DNA of 8,975 bases from an uncultured Collinsella sp. (GTDB lineage: Bacteria; Actinomycetota; Coriobacteriia; Coriobacteriales; Coriobacteriaceae). Under the pieces are notes generated by a model. That model saw only the letters and a list, made by a program, of their open reading frames with translations. It was not told the origin of the DNA and did not search any database. How positions within the stretch are numbered: the stretch's first letter is position 1; the number at the start of each line of letters is the position of its first letter. Below are positions 6,437-8,975 of this stretch, in pieces. Location of the stretch: contig URRN01000077.1 of NCBI GenBank assembly GCA_900550185.1, positions 1 through 8,975 on the forward strand. Direction: 5' to 3'. The translations under genes and the position numbers were made by a program.

Positions 6437-6581
6437 TGAAAACCTCGAGTCAATTGGTTCTCGGTGGATCCATTCATATTTGGAACACATCAATGAAGCC
6501 ATCGAGATCTAATCGACGGTGCATCCAGGACCATTATCGATCCTCTCGACACCAGCAACGGCTCAATATCCATTGCAGAAA

Positions 6582-6613
6582 AGAACCCGGCACCCATATA
6601 AGTGCCGGGTTCT
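6582..6613 (-). terminator. Terminator of tuf
   Basis: Perfect 12-bp stem (6582-6593 with 6602-6613), 8-base loop, then TTTTCTGC on the minus strand. It begins 28 bp after the tuf stop and separates tuf from the rpmG promoter. The remaining gap (6437-6581) shows no gene or recognisable element. Confidence 0.9.
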
Positions 6614-6640
6614 CTAAGTCAGCTATATCAAAGAGCTAAT

Positions 6641-7831
6641 TTACTCAATGATCGTGGAGACGATGCCCGAACCGACGGTGTGGCCACCCTCGCGGATAGC
6701 GAAGCGCAGGCCCTCCTCCATGGCGATCGGGTGGATGAGGTCGCCCTCGATGGTGATGTGGTCACCAGGCATAGCCATCTCGGTGCCCTCGGGGAGCTTG
6801 ACCGTACCGGTAACGTCGGTGGTACGGAAGTAGAACTGAGGACGATAACCATCGAAGAACGGGGTATGACGGCCGCCCTCCTCCTTGGTCAGAACGTAGA
6901 TCTCACCGGTGAACTTGGTGTGCGGGGTAACCGAACCGGGCTTGCAGAGAACCTGGCCGCGCTCGATGTCCTCGCGCTTGATGCCGCGGAGCAGCAGACC
7001 GACGTTGTCGCCAGCCTCGCAGAAGTCCATGGACTTACGGAACATCTCGATACCGGTAACGACGGTGTTCTGGGTATCCTTGATGCCGACGATCTCGACG
7101 GGCTCGTTGAGCTTGAGCTCACCGCGCTCGACACGGCCGGTAGCAACGGTACCACGGCCGGAGATGGTCATAACGTCCTCAACGGCCATCAGGAACGGGA
7201 GGTCGTTGTTACGAGCAGGCGTCGGGATGTACTCGTCGACGGCGTTCATGAGCTCGCGGATAGCGTCCATCCACTTGGCGTCGCCCTCGAGAGCGCCCAG
7301 AGCGGAACCACGGATGACGGGGATGTCGTCGCCGGGGAAATCGTACTCGGAGAGGAGCTCACGGGTCTCCATCTCGACGAGGTCGATAAGCTCGTCATCG
7401 TCGACCATGTCGCACTTGTTCAGGAAGACGACGATGTAGGGAACGCCGACCTGACGGGCGAGCAGGATGTGCTCGCGAGTCTGAGCCATGGGGCCGTCGG
7501 TAGCAGCGATGACCAGGATAGCGCCGTCCATCTGAGCAGCGCCGGAGATCATGTTCTTGACGTAGTCAGCGTGGCCCGGGCAGTCAACGTGAGCGTAGTG
7601 ACGGGAAGCGGTCTCGTACTCAACGTGGGAGACGGAGATCGTAATGCCGCGCTCGCGCTCCTCGGGAGCCTTGTCGATGTTCTCGAACGCAGTGAAGTCA
7701 GCCTTGCAGCCCTCGGTCTCGGAGAGAACCTTGGTGATGGCAGCGGTCAGCGTGGTCTTGCCGTGGTCGACGTGACCAATGGTGCCGATGTTAACATGCG
7801 GCTTAGTGCGCTCAAACTTCTCTTTGGCCAT
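6641..7831 (-). CDS. tuf: Translation elongation factor EF-Tu
   Basis: 396 residues, full length. EF-Tu carries aminoacyl-tRNA to the ribosomal A site using GTP. GTPase motifs are intact: GHVDHGKT (19-26), RGITIS (61-66), DCPGH (83-87), NKCD (138-141), SAL (176-178). Domains 2 and 3 follow, ending GGHTVGSGIVSTIIE. The frame stays open upstream to 7900, but ATG 7831 is the real start: it gives the universal MAKEKFERTKPHVNIGTIGH and is preceded by GAGGAGGG (minus strand, 7836-7843). The long antisense open frame is typical of extreme codon bias in a very highly expressed gene. Three tRNA genes lie upstream in the same direction, as in the E. coli thrU-tyrU-glyT-thrT-tufB operon. Confidence 0.99.
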   Translation of the reverse strand: MAKEKFERTKPHVNIGTIGHVDHGKTTLTAAITKVLSETEGCKADFTAFENIDKAPEERERGITISVSHVEYETASRHYAHVDCPGHADYVKNMISGAAQMDGAILVIAATDGPMAQTREHILLARQVGVPYIVVFLNKCDMVDDDELIDLVEMETRELLSEYDFPGDDIPVIRGSALGALEGDAKWMDAIRELMNAVDEYIPTPARNNDLPFLMAVEDVMTISGRGTVATGRVERGELKLNEPVEIVGIKDTQNTVVTGIEMFRKSMDFCEAGDNVGLLLRGIKREDIERGQVLCKPGSVTPHTKFTGEIYVLTKEEGGRHTPFFDGYRPQFYFRTTDVTGTVKLPEGTEMAMPGDHITIEGDLIHPIAMEEGLRFAIREGGHTVGSGIVSTIIE

Positions 7832-7874
7832 AAAGCCCTCCTCTAAACAGGTCGTCCCCGGACGGGACTTTGCC

Positions 7875-7916
7875 TTTATACCATAGTGGCCTCTCAACAT
7901 ACTATTGAGAAGCCAC
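7875..7916 (-). promoter_or_regulatory. tRNA-Met/tuf gap: hairpin and possible extended -10 promoter
   Basis: 7886-7897 pairs with 7905-7916 (12 bp, one G-U that exists only in the minus-strand RNA), loop 7898-7904. No U tract follows, so it is probably a processing or attenuation structure between the tRNAs and the tuf mRNA. Just downstream, TGGTATAAA (minus strand, 7875-7883) fits an extended -10 box, but no good -35 is seen. tuf may therefore have both read-through and local initiation. Confidence 0.4.
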
Positions 7917-7927
7917 CGTGTTACCTA

Positions 7928-8004
7928 TGGTAGCGGTGACTGGATTCGAACCAGTGACGCCACGGGTATGAACCGTGTGCTCTAACCAACTGAGCTACAC
8001 CGCC
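7928..8004 (-). tRNA. tRNA-Met (CAT anticodon, elongator type)
   Basis: 77-nt cloverleaf. Acceptor GGCGGTG/CACCGCT (position 1 is a G-U pair), anticodon stem-loop CACGG-TTCATAC-CCGTG, T-arm CTGG-TTCGAAT-CCAG, discriminator A, encoded CCA (7928-7930). The paired position 1 and lack of the CGCGGG start argue for elongator Met rather than initiator; a CAT tRNA-Ile modified to lysidine is less likely. Confidence 0.92.
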
Positions 8005-8007
8005 GGA

Positions 8008-8083
8008 TGGAGCCTGCAACCAGACTTGAACTGGTGACCTCTTCGTTACCAACGAAGTGCTCTACCGACTGAGCTATACAGGC
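8008..8083 (-). tRNA. tRNA-Thr (GGT anticodon)
   Basis: 76-nt cloverleaf. Acceptor GCCTGTA/TGCAGGC, anticodon stem-loop CTTCG-TTGGTAA-CGAAG, T-arm with loop TTCAAGT, discriminator T, encoded CCA (8008-8010). Only 3 bases separate it from tRNA-Met, so the array is processed from one transcript. Confidence 0.95.
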
Positions 8084-8093
8084 ACTTGACGGG

Positions 8094-8175
8094 TGGGAGC
8101 TATAGGATTCGAACCTATGTAGGCAGAGCCAACGGGTTTACAGCCCGTCCCCATTAACCACTCGGGCAAACTCCC
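8094..8175 (-). tRNA. tRNA-Tyr (GTA anticodon), CCA not encoded
   Basis: 82-nt class II tRNA with a long variable arm. Acceptor GGGAGTT/AGCTCCC, anticodon stem-loop ACGGG-CTGTAAA-CCCGT, T-arm TAGG-TTCGAAT-CCTA, discriminator A at 8094. The next three bases read CCC, not CCA, so the 3' end must be trimmed and completed by the CCA-adding enzyme, unlike the other tRNAs here. First gene of the tRNA-tuf transcript. Confidence 0.95.
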
Positions 8176-8237
8176 AATCGTTCAAGTATCCGCAGGTCCT
8201 TTGGTCTTTTGGACCGCCGCCCCCGCGAACGAAAAAG

Positions 8238-8267
8238 ATAATACGATGCAACCTTGGGGGCTGTCAA
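8238..8267 (-). promoter_or_regulatory. Strong sigma70-type promoter of the tRNA-Tyr/Thr/Met-tuf unit
   Basis: On the minus strand TTGACA (8262-8267), 18-bp spacer, TATTAT (8238-8243). Start expected near 8231, about 55 nt before tRNA-Tyr. The leader contains a small GGTCC/GGACC hairpin (8195-8199/8211-8215). The upstream bases GAGGTTTTCG before TTGACA match the rpmG promoter. Confidence 0.82.
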
Positions 8268-8310
8268 CGAAAACCTCTAGATACACGGTTCCGGGCGTAT
8301 CTATATACCT

Positions 8311-8339
8311 TTGACCTGCGGTTTTGTTGAGTTTAGATA
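8311..8339 (+). promoter_or_regulatory. Possible plus-strand promoter divergent from the tRNA promoter
   Basis: TTGACC (8311-8316), 17-bp spacer, TAGATA (8334-8339), overlapping a better -10-like TATGAT (8338-8343) at too long a spacing. The -10 match is weak. It would start a transcript at about 8345, directly before the rod-like folding region. Confidence 0.35.
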
Positions 8340-8344
8340 TGATG

Positions 8345-8515
8345 GACAGTGGATTTGGCCGCGCTGGTGACATTTCCCGAGGGAACACTTTGGCACGGTG
8401 GAGTGAGCCTGCAGAACATCCCTTCGATAACAACTCATTTGTACCTATATATAGGTTGAGATCGGGCTTCCCTGGCTTGACCGAGCGTGGATTATTTAGG
8501 CCGGTCCGGCCTTTG
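8345..8515 (+). ncRNA. Candidate structured non-coding RNA, unidentified
   Basis: No convincing reading frame, but the plus-strand RNA can fold into one long interrupted rod. Closing stem CCGCGCT (8359-8365) with AGCGTGG (8484-8490) plus GGT (8366-8368) with ACC (8480-8482); then AGGGAA (8380-8385) with TTCCCT (8468-8473); then CGAT (8425-8428) with ATCG (8461-8464), CTCA (8434-8437) with TGAG (8457-8460), and ACCTA with TAGGT at the tip (8443-8456, a perfect 14-base palindrome). The 3' end is the palindrome AGGCCGGTCCGGCCT (8498-8512) followed by TTG, usable as a weak terminator. Length and rod shape recall 6S-type RNAs, but no family signature was recognised; it does not look like SRP RNA, RNase P RNA or tmRNA. 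The pairing was worked out by eye. Confidence 0.3.
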
Positions 8516-8571
8516 TCTCGATCTGTAACATCTAGAGAACATTTTCTCCCCTATCTGTTATAGATTGAGAT
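8515..8571 (+). repeat. Long hairpin 1 of an alternating 14-mer repeat array
   Basis: CTCGATCTGTAACA (8517-8530) pairs along its whole length with TGTTATAGATTGAG (8556-8569). Two pairs are G-U in plus-strand RNA (C-A on the minus strand), and GT/AT extends it to 16 bp. An inner stem GAGAA/TTCTC (8535-8539/8544-8548) caps it. It is the same length (53 nt) and layout as the hairpin at 8597-8649. It could be an RNA structure or paired protein-binding sites. Confidence 0.6.
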
Positions 8572-8596
8572 TTTACGCAGAGACCCCAGCTCACGT

Positions 8597-8649
8597 CTCA
8601 TTCTGTAACAGTAAGAAAGGTTTTCAGCTTCTTCGTGTTACAGATCGAG
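8597..8649 (+). repeat. Long hairpin 2 of the alternating 14-mer repeat array
   Basis: CTCATTCTGTAACA (8597-8610) pairs with TGTTACAGATCGAG (8636-8649) apart from two mismatches (8600/8646, 8601/8645). After a 2x2 mismatch, AAGAA/TTCTT (8613-8617/8629-8633) forms the upper stem. The last 14-mer is the exact inverse of the first one at 8517-8530. The stretch from 8650 to 8692 holds only a TTGGCGCCAA palindrome (8667-8676). Confidence 0.6.
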
Positions 8650-8705
8650 TCAAACCTGAAGCTTGGTTGGCGCCAAACACGCTGACTTATCGACATAAAT
8701 AGAAA

Positions 8706-8736
8706 CGGGCCCTGTCCCTCAGGGGGACAGGGCCCG
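8706..8736 (-). terminator. tRNA-type terminator, orphan copy
   Basis: Perfect 13-bp stem (8706-8718 with 8724-8736), 5-base loop, followed on the minus strand by GTTTCTATTTATG. It points away from a tRNA that is no longer intact. Confidence 0.8.
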
Positions 8737-8745
8737 AAACTCTCA

Positions 8746-8763
8746 TGGAGCCAGTGACAGGAA
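8746..8763 (-). pseudogene. tRNA 3'-end fragment (probable tRNA-Thr relic)
   Basis: On the minus strand it retains CCA (8746-8748), discriminator T, the acceptor strand CACTGGC (8750-8756) and CCTGT of the T-stem (8757-8761), identical to the tRNA at 8935-8975. The rest of the tRNA is missing. Confidence 0.65.
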
Positions 8764-8883
8764 GTCCGCGTATTCGCTTCGCGAATCCGCTCCGGCTTCG
8801 GATGCCTGCCAGCATCCTCGCCCGCTCGCTACGAACGCTTCGCGTCCGCTTGACGCTCGTGCCTCTGTAGGTTCGATTCCGGC
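8764..8883. other. Palindrome-rich insert between the two tRNA/terminator repeats
   Basis: About 120 bp with four small hairpins in a row: GCG-t-ATTCGC-TTC-GCGAAT-c-CGC (8768-8790), TCCG-GCTT-CGGA (8791-8802), GGATGC...GCATCC (8800-8805/8812-8817, overlapping the previous one) and ACGC-TTC-GCGT (8835-8845). CGCTTCGCG occurs twice (8775-8783, 8836-8844). Near its right end GTAGGTTCGATTCC (8867-8880) is an inverted copy, 13 of 14 bases, of the T-arm of the downstream tRNA. It has no credible protein frame. It may be a small palindromic mobile or repetitive element, or a rearranged tRNA. Confidence 0.45.
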
Positions 8884-8952
8884 ACATACAAGAAACGGGC
8901 CCTGTCCCATAAGGAACAGGGCCCGAAACTCTCATGGAGCCAGTGACAGGAA
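8884..8952 (-). repeat. Direct repeat copy 2: terminator plus tRNA 3' end
   Basis: Same unit as 8693-8763, here continuing without interruption into the rest of the tRNA. The two copies are offset by about 190 bp. Confidence 0.85.
8896..8925 (-). terminator. Terminator of the partial tRNA at the window end
   Basis: 8896-8908 pairs with 8913-8925. In the minus-strand RNA all 13 pairs hold, one being G-U, with a 4-base loop, followed by TTTCTTG. It begins 10 bp after the encoded CCA. Confidence 0.82.
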
Positions 8953-8975
8953 TCGAACCTGCAACCCACTGATTA
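8935..8975 (-). tRNA. tRNA, 3' part only; probably tRNA-Thr
   Basis: On the minus strand: anticodon-loop end TAA and stem TCAGT, variable loop GGGTT, T-arm GCAGG-TTCGATT-CCTGT, acceptor CACTGGC, discriminator T, encoded CCA (8935-8937). By position the third anticodon base is T, so the codon starts with A. Discriminator T, as in the tRNA-Thr(GGT) here, and the TAATCAGT loop/stem pattern favour Thr; Asn and Lys are the main alternatives. The other anticodon bases lie outside the window. Confidence 0.75.

Larger units (their letters stand above)
8693..8763 (-). repeat. Direct repeat copy 1: terminator plus tRNA 3' end
   Basis: From ACATA (8693) through AGAAACGGGCCCTGTCCC, the terminator arm and ACTCTCATGGAGCCAGTGAC to AGGAA (8763). 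It matches 8884-8952 apart from the terminator loop and a few bases. In this copy the tRNA sequence breaks off at 8763. Confidence 0.85.

Noticed and set aside
6602..7846. Plus-strand open frame of 414 codons opposite tuf
   Set aside because: Antisense shadow of a gene with extreme codon bias; starts inside the tuf terminator.
8182..8433. Minus-strand open frame of 83 codons
   Set aside because: It runs through the strong tRNA promoter and leader and has no ribosome site or known motif.
8324..8563. Possible 79-codon plus-strand gene (TTG start, or ATG at 8339)
   Set aside because: No ribosome binding site, no familiar motif, overlaps the promoter -10 region and ends inside a hairpin; a structured RNA explains the stretch better.
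8515..8649. CRISPR-like reading of the regularly spaced 14-mers
   Set aside because: The repeats are too short and alternate in orientation, with only four units and hairpin-forming spacers; this is not a CRISPR array.
8687..8935. Minus-strand open frame of 82 codons
   Set aside because: It is made of the two terminator repeats and the palindromic insert, so the repeated peptide at both ends comes from the DNA repeat.

Overview
The window looks like chromosome of a moderately GC-rich Gram-positive actinobacterium, most likely class Coriobacteriia and probably Collinsella or a close relative. This is inferred from EF-Tu and ribosomal protein sequence character, from codon choice, and from the order tuf - rpmG - tRNA-Trp - secE - nusG - rplK - rplA; the genus was not verified by any search.

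Left part (1-3703, plus strand). The window opens in the last 26 codons and right end of an IS3-family insertion sequence (1-119). About 60 bp further on is an MscS-type mechanosensitive channel (183-950). It is followed by a cytoplasmic protein joining a ParB/sulfiredoxin-like domain to a BMP/PnrA-like nucleoside-binding fold (1045-2961), and a metallophosphoesterase (2958-3668) that overlaps it by four bases. The channel gene and the phosphoesterase gene both end directly in hairpins built from the same palindromic element.

Middle part (3719-8175, minus strand). This is a translation and secretion block. Read in its own direction it runs tRNA-Tyr, tRNA-Thr, tRNA-Met, tuf, terminator, rpmG (49 codons), tRNA-Trp, secE, nusG, rplK, rplA, terminator. 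Two clear sigma70-type promoters drive it, one before the tRNAs and one before rpmG, and they share an almost identical 18-base sequence around the -35 box. The rplK-rplA gap holds a hairpin next to the rplA ribosome binding site whose layout resembles an L1 mRNA-binding site. rplJ and rplL do not follow rplA, because a bidirectional terminator and the convergent phosphoesterase gene do.

Right part (8176-8975) has no convincing protein gene and is rich in structure. It holds a possible plus-strand promoter followed by about 170 nt that fold into a long rod ending in a short GC palindrome (a candidate non-coding RNA). Next come two related 53-nt hairpins built from four alternating copies of a 14-mer. 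Last is a direct repeat of 'terminator plus tRNA 3' end', whose first copy carries only a tRNA stub joined to a small palindrome-rich insert. The second copy leads into a minus-strand tRNA, probably tRNA-Thr, cut by the window edge.
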